Shown: positions 1 to 10,207, numbered from the stretch's first letter. The stretch is DNA of 64,000 nucleotides from an uncultured Paracoccaceae bacterium (GCA_947493255.1 CANLQK010000003.1:1-64000), one strand, 5' to 3'. Numbers and translations are program-made. Notes: generated by a model from the letters alone, not told the origin.

Positions 1-490
1 AAATCCTACTCCCGCAACCAAAATCAAACATAAAATACAACACACTACGCACCTCGAGGCGCTATTTGCGTTTGGGCGTCAAATGCGCTGTGCTACAGCG
101 GTGCTACGGTTGACGCACTGAGCGTAATGCTGCGAAGAAGTTCTGAGTAGGCAACACATCTCAACTAGAGGATCGTTCTGCACGACTGAGATGGCATCCG
201 GCCCGCAAAGCCCACAGGAGTTTCTGCGATATGGGCGGAATGCGGTCATTCGCTGCGGTGCAGTATTTAGCGACGTTTCGTCTGGGGCAGGGGTAACAAA
301 TCGCGCGACTCAATTGACCATAGCAGGTTTAAGTTGTCGGATGCCCGCATTAACGATACCTTAAGACTTATTAACTTTTTAAATTCATTTGTGTTCTGCC
401 CCAATTCTGTTTTCGAGCTCGGACTTTTTGCCAAACAGGTCCGTGGATTAATGGCATTCAAATGCCAAAATAATTTCGTTAGGATCCGAG

Positions 491-3400
491 ATGCCAATTT
501 CGACCACCCAAGACACTTCCAACTTATATCCTTGGACGCAAAAGACCTTGGAGCGGGACGAAAACGGTTTTTTGATCGGCGAAGTTGTGACCTTCGATGA
601 TGGTCGCATCCTCACGAAAACCGTGACAGATGGTGTGAAAACACTGGTCACATGGTCCGATCCGAACAATGCCACAAACTGGGCTTCGATATCGACCACG
701 TTTAATCCAACGACAGGTCAAAAAACTGCGCAAACACGTACAATGGATGATGGTCGCATCATTTCTACCACGTTTGATGTAGGTGTGATTTCTGAACGCG
801 TCATTACGGATGTTGCGAATGAATTCAATTGGTTGAGCACGACCAGCAGTTACGATGCGCAGGGTCGGATATCATCCTCTGTTGTCAGCCATGACGATGG
901 GCGAACGTCAACTACGACTTACGTGAATGGCGTCTTGGACCAGCGCACCGTGGCAGACACTGACGGCGCATTTATCTGGACGTCAACAGTATACGATTGG
1001 AACCCGGTAGACGGGCAACTTTTGACGGTCACGACGACGATGGATGATGGAACGATCATCGTCACAGGGCCCGCTTTGGGGCCGGAGGAGTCTACCGTTA
1101 TTCGCACTGATACAAAGGACAAATTCCTTTGGGAGAGCCGTGAAACAACATATGACGCGGCCGGCGCCATTGTTCAGCGTACCGTTGAATATGATGATGG
1201 ACGTATCGAAGTGGCAGAATTTACGGGTGGCGTGCGCAGCGAGACGACCATCAGTGATGTCGATGATGTGAAAGCTTGGGAAACGGTTGAGCTGACCTAT
1301 GACACCAAAGGGCAACTGACAGATCGCACCACAATCTATGATGACGACCGCGTGGTGACATCCACATACCAAGACGGTGTTTTGGCGACGAGGACGGTCG
1401 TTGATGTTCTGGATGCTTATAACTGGTTAGGTTTTTCCCTACGATTCGACGCCAAGGGCCGACTTGTAGAAAAAATTATTGGCTTTGATGACGGAGTGGT
1501 CAAAACCACGGCTTACCGCGACGGTGTTATATTTGGCTCTATCAAGTTCGACTACGAAGATGTCCATGCATGGGAATCCATAAGCACTGCTTACGGCCTG
1601 GGTGGCAGCGAGTTCGCTACCTTAACTGTGATGGATGATGGCTCTCGGATCTACACTGATCCACGTGGTCTGGAGATTATAACAGGTGGGACGCAAGCAA
1701 GTGCCGTCGAGGATCAGAGCTCTACCCTGACCACATCGGGCGCAATCACATTTGTAGACGGCTTCAGACAGGAGACTGCTTTTGACGCTCAAACGGTCGT
1801 GGGCACGAACGCTTACGGCACCTTTACCCTGCTTGCCGATGGCACATGGACCTACGCGGCGCTGAACGCGCAAACGGACATTCAAGCGCTGGGTGTTGGC
1901 GATACCCTGACCGACAGTTTTACGGCCCTGTCCGTGCAAGGCATAGAAGTTGTCGTAACAGTCACCATTGAAGGGCGCACAGATTCAGCACCGCTTTTCA
2001 TGAGTGATACGGAAATTGTCATTGGCGGCGCGGGCAATCTTGTGACGGCAGCACCGGTTCTTGATGTCCTTTCGCTCTTCACCAACGATAACAATCCGTT
2101 TTCTTACATCGGCGGAACGACTGGCTCTGCATTTTTCACGCCAGATTTCGTATTGGACACGCTCTCGCTCTCGGACTTCAACAATCTGGATACTGTCGGG
2201 GATCACAGTTGGACGTTCATCGTGCAAAACGATGACCTGTCAGAAACCACCACCGGGACCGTCACGTTAACCGTCGCGATGAACCACGATTTCGGCGTGG
2301 ATTATGACGGATCGACGAACGCGCTCGGGTCTGTGATTACCGGATCAAGTGCGCAAGACACGATCCTTTTCGGGGACAACGCAATTGGTGTGACCCTGAA
2401 TACGCTTGCAGGGGATGATGCGATTACCTTTGGGAGCAGGGCAGGAAACTCCGTGCAAGCCATTGATGTGTTCAGCGGCGAAGGCGATGACGTCATTACA
2501 TTTGGAACAGAAGCCGGCTATAACGCTGGCCAAATTCAAATTGATGCGGGAACGGGGAACGACACCATCACCTTTGGCGATAATGCCGGAAAGGACGCGA
2601 TTGCGGCCCCAGGTTTTGACGATGGGCTGATCAGCATTGTCGCGGGCGACGGGACCGACACGATTACCTTTGGCACCCTAGGGCTCGGCGCGCGTCTGTC
2701 GGTTGATGCCGGCGCAGGGGACGATCATGTGACAATCGGTTTTTCAACAAGTGGCACCAACGACGCAACGGTAATAGGTGGCCTCGGCGATGATAGCCTG
2801 ACCTTTGGCGACAACTTTGGCACGGGCGGGGACTCTGAAGTGTCTGGTGGTGACGGCAATGATACCCTTACCTTTGGCCACGGGGTCGGTCGTTTCGCAA
2901 ACTTTGATGTGACAGGTGGGGACGGCGATGACATCATCACGTTCGGCGTTGCTGCGGGGCAAAGTGCAGGCACTTTCAATGTGTTTGGCGGGGACGGCAA
3001 TGACGACATCACCTTCGGTGACCATGCCGCAGCAGGCGCATCAGCCTTCAACGTTAATGGCGGCAGTGGCAACAACACCATCACCTTTGGCGATATAACG
3101 ACGGGCTCTTTACCTGGCAACGTGAGTATCACAGCCGGTGACGGGGATGACACCATCGTCACGGGGTTATCATTGAACCAGGAAGTGAGTAACAGCCTAC
3201 GGATTGATACTGGCGACGGCACAAATTCGGTTACGATTGGCGACAACCAAGAAGAGCTGACCGTCACCGGTGGGTCTGGTGTGGACACGATAAGCGTTGG
3301 CGCAAATACTGGCAGTACAAGTCACGTAACGGTCATTGATGGCGGCGGCGGCAGCGATGTCATCTCGATTGGGGAAAACTCTTCTTTCCTGTCGGTTGTC

Positions 3401-4813
3401 GGCGGTGCGGGTGACGATGTGATTAGCGTTGCGGATCGATCAACGGCACAAACAACAAACGTCCAATTTTCAGTGGTTTATGCGGGTGTCGGCGCGGATA
3501 CGATTACAATCGGCACGACAGGGTTCACCCAAATTTTTCTTGGCCAAGACACCGACCAAGACAGTCTGACGTTTACTGGCGGATTTAGAGGTTTGACCAT
3601 CTATGACTGGACGACACACGACGCGCCCGTCACATTTGAAAACAGCGGGACGGTGGTCTGGTACGAGGCGCGTTATTTGCCGAGTGGGTGGCCTGCTCTT
3701 GTCTTGGTAAACGACGCGGGCCAATCGATAACGTTTGATGGAGCTGCTGGCGCTGACCCTGACCTGTTGGTCAGCGGCCTGAACCTGTTTGATAATTCAG
3801 CCCCCGTCGCGCTTGACCCAAATCCGGGCTTCGGAGAGGTCGGCGTTGGCAATCTGTCGTCTCCGTACTCATTGGATTTGCAAACCCTGTTTTCAGATGC
3901 GGATACGGGCACGGTGAACTTTGAAACCATGACAGTCACCGCAACGGGGTTGCCGACAGGGTGGACCCTGACCAACAGCGTCCTTCAGCGCGACGCTGAA
4001 ACGTCGATTGCCACGTTAGGCACCCATGAAATCACGCTGACGGCGACGGATGCGTCGGGTGCCTCGGGGCAGATCACCCTCGATCTCGTCATCGCGCATG
4101 AACATGATTTCGGCGACAACTTTGGCAGATTATCTAGTGCAGGCACCACCGTCGGAAGCATCGGCGACGACACGCTTGTCTTTGGAGCGAACACCGGACG
4201 GTCGGACCGTGGGTTTGTTCAGGTCGATACCTACGCTGGCGAAGACACACTGACCTTTGGCGCGTCCGCTGCAACCAACGAAGGCACGCTAATCGTGAAT
4301 TCTGGCGATGACGATGACTCTATCACGTTCGGTGATCGCGCTGCGCAAGGCGATGGCAACCTGACCGTCAACAGTGGCAGCGGCAACGATATCGTGGAGT
4401 TTGGTGATTTCGCGGGTGAGTTCAACCCGTTCGCGATGCGTATCAATACAGGAACAGGCGACGACATCGTTATCTTTGGTATTGAGGCCGGCAATGAAGC
4501 GGCTGACTTCAAGATCGACCTCGGCCTTGGGGCTGACCGCGTGATCTTTGACGAAAACGCTGGACGTATCACGGTCGACCTTGGTCTGGACAGCGATGTT
4601 GATACGCTGATCTTCGCTGGAACGTTTTCAGAAGGCATCACCGATATCACAATCGAAAACTGGGTGTCAGGCATTGATTTGATCGATGTGGACGACAGCC
4701 TGTTGTGGCTGATCCACGATGATGGCACGGACACGACGCTGAGCAATGGGACAAGCGATTTGACGTTCATCGGTATCACAGGCCTGACGGACGTGGATGA
4801 TTTCTTGATCTAA
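491..4813 (+). CDS. Large repeat protein (1440 aa): ~49-aa YD/DDGR repeats, VCBS-like domain, RTX-like GGDGNDxITFG repeats; putative type I-secreted surface/extracellular protein
   Basis: Long ORF; repeated YDxxGxxxxxxxxxDDGRxxxxxYxxGVxxxRTxxDVxDAxxW units; VCBS-like segment (AVEDQSSTLTTSGAITFVDG...GTFTLLADGTWTYAALN); many GGDGNDTITFGDxAG units; no Cys-rich or enzymatic motif seen. Confidence 0.85.
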   Translation: MPISTTQDTSNLYPWTQKTLERDENGFLIGEVVTFDDGRILTKTVTDGVKTLVTWSDPNNATNWASISTTFNPTTGQKTAQTRTMDDGRIISTTFDVGVISERVITDVANEFNWLSTTSSYDAQGRISSSVVSHDDGRTSTTTYVNGVLDQRTVADTDGAFIWTSTVYDWNPVDGQLLTVTTTMDDGTIIVTGPALGPEESTVIRTDTKDKFLWESRETTYDAAGAIVQRTVEYDDGRIEVAEFTGGVRSETTISDVDDVKAWETVELTYDTKGQLTDRTTIYDDDRVVTSTYQDGVLATRTVVDVLDAYNWLGFSLRFDAKGRLVEKIIGFDDGVVKTTAYRDGVIFGSIKFDYEDVHAWESISTAYGLGGSEFATLTVMDDGSRIYTDPRGLEIITGGTQASAVEDQSSTLTTSGAITFVDGFRQETAFDAQTVVGTNAYGTFTLLADGTWTYAALNAQTDIQALGVGDTLTDSFTALSVQGIEVVVTVTIEGRTDSAPLFMSDTEIVIGGAGNLVTAAPVLDVLSLFTNDNNPFSYIGGTTGSAFFTPDFVLDTLSLSDFNNLDTVGDHSWTFIVQNDDLSETTTGTVTLTVAMNHDFGVDYDGSTNALGSVITGSSAQDTILFGDNAIGVTLNTLAGDDAITFGSRAGNSVQAIDVFSGEGDDVITFGTEAGYNAGQIQIDAGTGNDTITFGDNAGKDAIAAPGFDDGLISIVAGDGTDTITFGTLGLGARLSVDAGAGDDHVTIGFSTSGTNDATVIGGLGDDSLTFGDNFGTGGDSEVSGGDGNDTLTFGHGVGRFANFDVTGGDGDDIITFGVAAGQSAGTFNVFGGDGNDDITFGDHAAAGASAFNVNGGSGNNTITFGDITTGSLPGNVSITAGDGDDTIVTGLSLNQEVSNSLRIDTGDGTNSVTIGDNQEELTVTGGSGVDTISVGANTGSTSHVTVIDGGGGSDVISIGENSSFLSVVGGAGDDVISVADRSTAQTTNVQFSVVYAGVGADTITIGTTGFTQIFLGQDTDQDSLTFTGGFRGLTIYDWTTHDAPVTFENSGTVVWYEARYLPSGWPALVLVNDAGQSITFDGAAGADPDLLVSGLNLFDNSAPVALDPNPGFGEVGVGNLSSPYSLDLQTLFSDADTGTVNFETMTVTATGLPTGWTLTNSVLQRDAETSIATLGTHEITLTATDASGASGQITLDLVIAHEHDFGDNFGRLSSAGTTVGSIGDDTLVFGANTGRSDRGFVQVDTYAGEDTLTFGASAATNEGTLIVNSGDDDDSITFGDRAAQGDGNLTVNSGSGNDIVEFGDFAGEFNPFAMRINTGTGDDIVIFGIEAGNEAADFKIDLGLGADRVIFDENAGRITVDLGLDSDVDTLIFAGTFSEGITDITIENWVSGIDLIDVDDSLLWLIHDDGTDTTLSNGTSDLTFIGITGLTDVDDFLI

Positions 4814-4892
4814 CAGCACCACGCAGAGCATTTTATTCTATTCAAACCGCACTAGCAGCGGCAATAGAGCCGTCAACGTCCGCTTTGGGCCG

Positions 4893-5371
4893 TTAACAGA
4901 CTAATACATTCAAAATGATCGTCAGCATCGTCAGTTTGATAATCCTTTCGCCGGACCTGCCTTGACGCTCAAATGTCACCGTGACACCCATTCCCCTAAG
5001 CGGCGGTTGAACACGACGAATGATACTTGAGAGTTTGTTCTCCTGCTTCGGAAAACCAGTCGGATCATCAGTTAGGCGTGGGAAACGGTTCTGCAACGTC
5101 GCTTTCAACTCAGTCATCGTACCGGACCAGTTCGGACTTTGATTGACAAGTTTCAAGATTGCGAGCGCCACTGGATTACCTTCGACACTGGTTTAGTCTG
5201 CCGCCTCGCGATTGGCAGCGTATGAAGCCATGAAAGCGCCTGACGGCCAGCCAAGAGCGCTGATACCCACTTGGCAAAGTCAGCCATGCGCGGGCGCTCT
5301 TCCAATTGGACAGCACTCAAATTGCGAAGCGCGGTTGAAACGGCATCAAGCAGACCTGCAAGGATGAACGG
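4893..5371 (-). pseudogene. Degraded C-terminal remnant of a phage/plasmid-type DNA primase/ATP-binding protein (ILAGLLDAVSTALRNL..LEERPRMADFAKW...)
   Basis: Two overlapping minus-strand ORFs in different frames (5153..5557 and 4893..5171) together read like the C-terminus of this family; frameshift around 5170-5200; no N-terminal part present. Confidence 0.6.
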
Positions 5372-5374
5372 AGT

Positions 5375-5890
5375 TTGCTTGTTCAGGGCGAGAAAGACGG
5401 GAACGCCGCGATCCCGCATCTTTTGGACCTGGTGAAACAGGCCGATGAAAGCGGAGCCAAAGCTATCATTATCGGCTGCTTTGATGACACTGGGCTGAAT
5501 GCTGCTCGTGAAAACGCCTCTTGTCCTGTCATCGGGATCGGGCAAGCGGCCTACCACCTCGCCTCGCTCTATGGGCGACGATTTTCGGTTGTTACGACCT
5601 TGGAGGTGTCCGTTCCCATTTTGGCCAGCAATATCAACAGCTATGGATTGGGAAACAATCTAGCCCGCGTCAGGGCAAGCGGTGTGACTTTGCTCGCCCT
5701 TGAGGACGATCGCGGAAATGCGACACGACGGGTCAAAGACGAAATCAGCGCTGCGCTAGCCGAGGATAACACTGATAGTGTTGTCCTGGGGTGCGCCGGT
5801 ATGGTGCATATCGTTGATGAAAGCGAAGACCTGCCGGTAAAGCTCATTGACGGTGTCCATTCAGCGGTGAAACTGGCGTCACTGTTTTGA
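5375..5890 (+). pseudogene. 5'-truncated Asp/Glu/hydantoin racemase family protein
   Basis: Protein from about aa 8 onward matches the family (AIIIGCFDDTGLNAARENASCPVIGIGQAAYHLAS...VVLGCAGM) but the N-terminal ~50 residues typical of the family (e.g. an INPNS-type start) are missing; abuts the primase remnant. Confidence 0.7.
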
Positions 5891-5969
5891 AGCTTGCTTA
5901 ATTCGGATCCGTTTGCCAGATGAACTCTGAGCGACAAGGGCCGCCTGAGAAGGCGACCCTACTGAAGTT

Positions 5970-6422
5970 TTACCAGCTGTTATATCCGAGATATTTGCCC
6001 GACATTTCAACTTTCACGCGGTCCCCTTTGGGGTTTTCGACCCGAGTGACAGACATGTCAAAATCAATCGCAGACATGATGCCATCACCGAATTTTTCTT
6101 GGATCAACGCCTTCAAGGTTGGGCCATAGACACCAACGATTTCATAAAAGCGGTAGATGCATGGGTCGGTCGGAACCGCCTGTTCCCAGATCTTGGTGGG
6201 GCTTTCGGACAGCACGCTTTCGGCCTCTTGCGGCAGGCCCATGACCTTGACCATGAGCGCGGCCTTTTCTGCTGGAAAAGCGTTCATGCCCATGGCGGCT
6301 GAATGGGTCCAGACAGGTGACATGTCGATCTTTTCGGCAATACCTTCCCATGTCATTCCAGCCTGTTTCTTGGCCGAGAGGATCATGGCTGTGACGTCTT
6401 CTTTGGTCATCATGTCTGTCAT
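5970..6422 (-). CDS. cynS: Cyanase (cyanate hydratase)
   Basis: MMTKEDVTAMILSAKKQAGMTWEGIAEKI...FYEIVGVYGPTLKALIQEKFGDGIMSAIDF...GDRVKVEMSGKYL is characteristic of cyanase; AAGGA-like SD upstream of the ATG at 6422. Confidence 0.95.
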   Translation of the reverse strand: MTDMMTKEDVTAMILSAKKQAGMTWEGIAEKIDMSPVWTHSAAMGMNAFPAEKAALMVKVMGLPQEAESVLSESPTKIWEQAVPTDPCIYRFYEIVGVYGPTLKALIQEKFGDGIMSAIDFDMSVTRVENPKGDRVKVEMSGKYLGYNSW

Positions 6423-6453
6423 TTGTGTGGTGTCCTTCTTATGTATTGATTTC

Positions 6454-6933
6454 TTAAAGTCCAAGCTGGGTCAGGTCGGGGTGATCATCGGGGCGTGGCC
6501 CGGGCGCATCCCAATGAAACAAGCGTTCCGCCTCTGTGATGGGCACATCGTTGATCGAAGCGTGGCGCTTTGCCATGTAGCCAAGGGCATCGAACTCCCA
6601 GTTTTCATTACCGTGCGCGCGAAACCACTGGCCCTCGGCATCGTAGTATTCATAGCAAAAGCGCACGGCGATTTTGTCTTCACTATGGGCCCAGATTTCT
6701 TTGATCAGGCGATACCCATTCTCGGTGGCCCATTTGCGGGTCAGAAATTCTTCCACTTCTGCACGCCCGTTCAAAAACTCTGAACGGTTGCGCCACTTGG
6801 TATCAGGCGTATAGGCCAGTGCGACTTTGGCCGGGTCACGCCCGTTCCAAGCGTTTTCAGCCATCCGCACTTTTTGCACTGCGTCGTCAAAGCTGAACGG
6901 GGGCACCGGGGCGCGGCGTGGCTGGCTTATCAT
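6454..6933 (-). CDS. DUF1348/SnoaL-NTF2-like family protein
   Basis: [54 protein letters not shown] pattern; ATGA overlap with the upstream ATPase. Confidence 0.85.
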   Translation of the reverse strand: MISQPRRAPVPPFSFDDAVQKVRMAENAWNGRDPAKVALAYTPDTKWRNRSEFLNGRAEVEEFLTRKWATENGYRLIKEIWAHSEDKIAVRFCYEYYDAEGQWFRAHGNENWEFDALGYMAKRHASINDVPITEAERLFHWDAPGPRPDDHPDLTQLGL

Positions 6934-7832
6934 GTCTTGACCGCCTGTAATAATGGTTGCTCTTCCACCGCATCATCCTGCGTTTTGTCGATGCGAACTG
7001 TTTCAGGGGAATGGGTCTCGTCCGGCGCGCTTATTTGGCCCGCCAATTCTGCCGAGCGTTTCCCAAGAAACTGCACCAGATGATTGCGAATGGCGTAGTA
7101 GTTCGGGTGCTCCACAATATCGGTGCGCATGCGAGGTCTTGGAATGGTGATTTCTACACTTTCGGCGACGCGTGCCAGCGGTCCGTTTGTCATCAACAAG
7201 ATGCGATCGGCCAGCAGAATTGCCTCGTCAATGTCGTGGGTGATCATAAAGACCGTTTGGTCGGTCCCGCTCCATACCTTCAGCAATTCTTCTTGAATGG
7301 TGCCGCGGGTCAGCGCGTCCAGAGCGCCAAATGGCTCATCCAGCAACAGCAGTTTGGGTTCATTGGCGAAGGCCCGGGCGATGGACACGCGCTGTCGCAT
7401 ACCACCGGACAATTGGCTTGGCTTTCGGTGGATGGCGTCACCCGACAACCCAACTTTTTCCAAAAATGCGATTGAATGGTCCTCGACCTGTTGTTTGGTC
7501 CAATCGGGGAACCGCGCGGCCACCCCGAAGGTCACATTCTTCAAGGCCGTCAGCCAAGGCAGCAGCGAATAGTTCTGGAAGACCACGCCCCGATCAAGGC
7601 TAGGTCCCGACACTGCAAAGCCGTCCATCTTGACGACACCTTGGGTTGGCTCGGAAAGGCCAGCCAGGATGTTCATTATGGTCGACTTACCGCAACCTGA
7701 ATGCCCCAAGATACAAACGAACTCGCCCTTTTCGATGCCAAAGCTGGCGTTTTCGAAAACCGTGAACTCGCCGCCTTTGCCGTCCGGATAGCGCTGGGTC
7801 AGTTTTTCAATGCTTAGAAATGAATTTGCCAT
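6930..7832 (-). CDS. Nitrate/cyanate-type ABC transporter ATP-binding protein (NrtD/CynD-like)
   Basis: Walker [10 protein letters not shown], signature [14 protein letters not shown], Walker [13 protein letters not shown]. Confidence 0.92.
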   Translation of the reverse strand: MANSFLSIEKLTQRYPDGKGGEFTVFENASFGIEKGEFVCILGHSGCGKSTIMNILAGLSEPTQGVVKMDGFAVSGPSLDRGVVFQNYSLLPWLTALKNVTFGVAARFPDWTKQQVEDHSIAFLEKVGLSGDAIHRKPSQLSGGMRQRVSIARAFANEPKLLLLDEPFGALDALTRGTIQEELLKVWSGTDQTVFMITHDIDEAILLADRILLMTNGPLARVAESVEITIPRPRMRTDIVEHPNYYAIRNHLVQFLGKRSAELAGQISAPDETHSPETVRIDKTQDDAVEEQPLLQAVKT

Positions 7833-7841
7833 AAGACCACC

Positions 7842-8678
7842 TTATTCCACGTAGGCCACGCGCCGCTGGAGCAGGCCGAAGGCCGCGTCCAGCAACATGC
7901 CGACAACGCCGATCATGAGAATTGAGAAAATGACGGAGGTCAGGTCGAGGTTGTTCCACTCGTTCCAGACGTAATACCCAATCCCGGTTCCGCCCACGAG
8001 CATCTCGGCGGCGACAATCACAAGCCAAGCGATCCCGATGGAAATGCGCATACCCGTCACGATGGTGGGGGCGGCGGCAGGTAGAACGACTGTAAAGGCT
8101 GTTTTGAAAGCACCGAGTTCATGGGTGCGCGCCACGTTCACCCAGTCTTCGCGCACGCCCGCCACGCCAAACGCAGTGTTGAGCAACATCGGCCAGATCG
8201 AACAGATGAAGATGACGAAAATGGCGGAGGCTTCGGAGTCTTGAATGATAAAAAGTGCCAGCGGCATCCACGCGAGTGGAGAGATCGGGCGCAGAACCTG
8301 AATGAACGGGTTGAGAGCCTTGTAAGCCACCGACGACATGCCGATCAGAAACCCGAGCGGGATCGCAATGATCGCTGCCAGAAAATAGCCTGTCAGGACG
8401 CGGTAGATCGAATAGCCGATCTGAATGCCAATGCCCTTGTCGTTAGGCCCCGCATCATAAAACGGGTTGGACAACTCTTGCCAAGCTTTGACAGCCACTT
8501 CGCTGGGAGGCGGCACACCAGCTTTCGCCGTGCCCGCCCCTGTCAGAAGTTCATACTCGGTCAGCTCGCCCGTGTTGACCGCTTGTGCGGAAATCGACAG
8601 TTCCCACACAAGCAACCCAACAATCAGAAGTGCAATCGACCAGATCGCTGCCCGCTTGTTTTCTGACAAAAGCTCCAT
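7842..8678 (-). CDS. ABC transporter permease, NrtB/CynB-like
   Basis: Hydrophobic permease with EAA-like loop (VNVARTHELGAFKTAFTVVLPAAAPTIVTGMRISIGIAW). Confidence 0.9.
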   Translation of the reverse strand: MELLSENKRAAIWSIALLIVGLLVWELSISAQAVNTGELTEYELLTGAGTAKAGVPPPSEVAVKAWQELSNPFYDAGPNDKGIGIQIGYSIYRVLTGYFLAAIIAIPLGFLIGMSSVAYKALNPFIQVLRPISPLAWMPLALFIIQDSEASAIFVIFICSIWPMLLNTAFGVAGVREDWVNVARTHELGAFKTAFTVVLPAAAPTIVTGMRISIGIAWLVIVAAEMLVGGTGIGYYVWNEWNNLDLTSVIFSILMIGVVGMLLDAAFGLLQRRVAYVE

Positions 8679-10069
8679 CAGTCGCCTGCTTTGATAGCAA
8701 AGCTGTCGACGTAAGCTTCTGGCTGATCAGGGTCGAAAGTTTTGCCCATAATCGTGTGCGACTTGTAGTTTTCTGCCGGTGCGTCGTAGCCAAGATCGGT
8801 CATGACTTTGCGCGCATCGGTAGCCAGATAGACCTGCTCTGCGATGCCTTTGTAATCCACTTCGCCTTCGATATAGCCCCACCGCTTCATCTGCGTCAGG
8901 ATCCACACGCCCATGGATTGCCATGGGAAGGGGTCAAAATCGATGCGGTCAGGTACCCGCTGTACGGCGCCCAGACCATCGGCATAAGTGCCCGTAAGAA
9001 CCTGTTCGATGACGGTGACCGGTTGGTTGAGGTAGTTCGTCGGCGCGATGGCCTCCGAAATCTCTGACCGGTTGTCAGGGTTGGACGCGTATTGCGTGGC
9101 GTCGATGATCGACTTGAGCAATGCGCCATAAGTATTGGGTAGTTCAGTCGCGAAGGACTGGGGGGCCGCGAAGGCACAGCAGGGGTGACCTTCCCAGATT
9201 TCCTTGGTGAGGATGTGAATAAAGCCGATACCCTCATAAACCGCACGCTGGTTGAACGGATCGGGCGACAGGTAGCCATCAAGGTTACCAGCGCGCAGGT
9301 TGGCGACCATCTCTGGCGGGGGCACAACGCGGATCTGGATATCCACATCGGGGTCCAGCCCGAATTCAGCCACGTAGTAGCGCAGCAGGAAGTTATGCAT
9401 GGAGTATTCAAATGGAACACCAAACGTGAAACCTTTCCACTGGCTTGGGTCACGTTTGTCTAGGTGCTCGTTAGAAAGCACAATCGCCTGCCCGTTGATG
9501 TTTTCCACGGCGGGCATGATGTAGGGCTCAGCGACCGAGCCAGCACCCATCGTCATTGCCAACGGCATAGGTGTCAGCATGTGGGACGCGTCGTATTCAC
9601 CTGAAAGCGATTTGTCACGGGCAACAGCCCAGCCTGCAGTTTTGATAACTTGGGCGTTCAAACCGTAGCGTTCATAAAAGCCCAGTGGCTGCGCCATGAT
9701 GATCGGCGTGGCACAAGTGATCGGCACAAAGCCAATGTTCAGGTCGGTCTTTTCCGGCGGACCAAGATCATCCAGAATATTGGCCACGGCCTGTTTGACA
9801 GGAAAGACCGAGGCAAGAGCTGCCGCGAAAGACGTGCCCCCCAACATCCCCATGAACGATCGGCGCGCGATGTCATTCTGGCCGAACATCGACCGGACGA
9901 CCGCACTTTCGACGGCGCGTTCCATCATCTGCTCAGATGACATCGCTTCTGGCTCTGAATGGTTCTTATCGTGGCCGTGACCGGTCAAGCAGGTATCACA
10001 CCCGCAATCGGCACCGTGTCTCAGATCGGTCTTATCGGAAAATGGGTTTCCAAGGCTTTTTATGGTCAT
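8678..10069 (-). CDS. CmpA/NrtA-type ABC transporter substrate-binding protein with Tat-like signal and Cys/His-rich N-terminal extension
   Basis: RRSFMGMLGGTSFAAALA Tat-like signal; DLNIGFVPITCATPIIMAQPLGFYERYGL NrtA-type start; operon with permease, ATPase and cyanase. Confidence 0.9.
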   Translation of the reverse strand: MTIKSLGNPFSDKTDLRHGADCGCDTCLTGHGHDKNHSEPEAMSSEQMMERAVESAVVRSMFGQNDIARRSFMGMLGGTSFAAALASVFPVKQAVANILDDLGPPEKTDLNIGFVPITCATPIIMAQPLGFYERYGLNAQVIKTAGWAVARDKSLSGEYDASHMLTPMPLAMTMGAGSVAEPYIMPAVENINGQAIVLSNEHLDKRDPSQWKGFTFGVPFEYSMHNFLLRYYVAEFGLDPDVDIQIRVVPPPEMVANLRAGNLDGYLSPDPFNQRAVYEGIGFIHILTKEIWEGHPCCAFAAPQSFATELPNTYGALLKSIIDATQYASNPDNRSEISEAIAPTNYLNQPVTVIEQVLTGTYADGLGAVQRVPDRIDFDPFPWQSMGVWILTQMKRWGYIEGEVDYKGIAEQVYLATDARKVMTDLGYDAPAENYKSHTIMGKTFDPDQPEAYVDSFAIKAGD

Positions 10070-10191
10070 GTCCGTCTCCTGTCATTGGTTGACAACAAAG
10101 TTCCACGCCAAACAGCAGCAAGGAAGACCTTCTGCCAAATGCCTTCAAAGCGGGTTGGGTCTGAATTTATTGGTTAATTTTTGAGCGAACG

Positions 10192-10207
10192 TTACGAATT
10201 TTCGTAA
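10192..10207. promoter_or_regulatory. Palindrome TTACGAATTTTCGTAA, candidate operator 1
   Basis: Perfect 7-bp arms TTACGAA / TTCGTAA separated by 2 bp in the divergent intergenic region. Confidence 0.6.

Noticed and set aside
2725-3288. 187-aa minus-strand ORF antisense to the RTX-like repeats
   Set aside because: Shadow ORF created by the repetitive coding strand; Pro/Ser-rich translation mirrors GGDGND codons.
4231-4779. 182-aa minus-strand ORF antisense to the second RTX-like block
   Set aside because: Same shadow effect as the other antisense ORFs in the repeat gene.
491-4813. Tandem GGDGND DNA repeats as a possible CRISPR or satellite array
   Set aside because: Repeats are degenerate, in frame and coding; no fixed-length repeat/spacer structure. 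No CRISPR array seen anywhere in the window.
6157-6783. 208-aa plus-strand ORF antisense to cynS and the DUF1348 gene
   Set aside because: Opposite strand encodes clear conserved proteins; no independent support.
10070-10190. Sigma-54 (-24/-12) promoter upstream of the cyanate operon
   Set aside because: Every GG on the minus strand was checked for GC 10 nt downstream; none fit.
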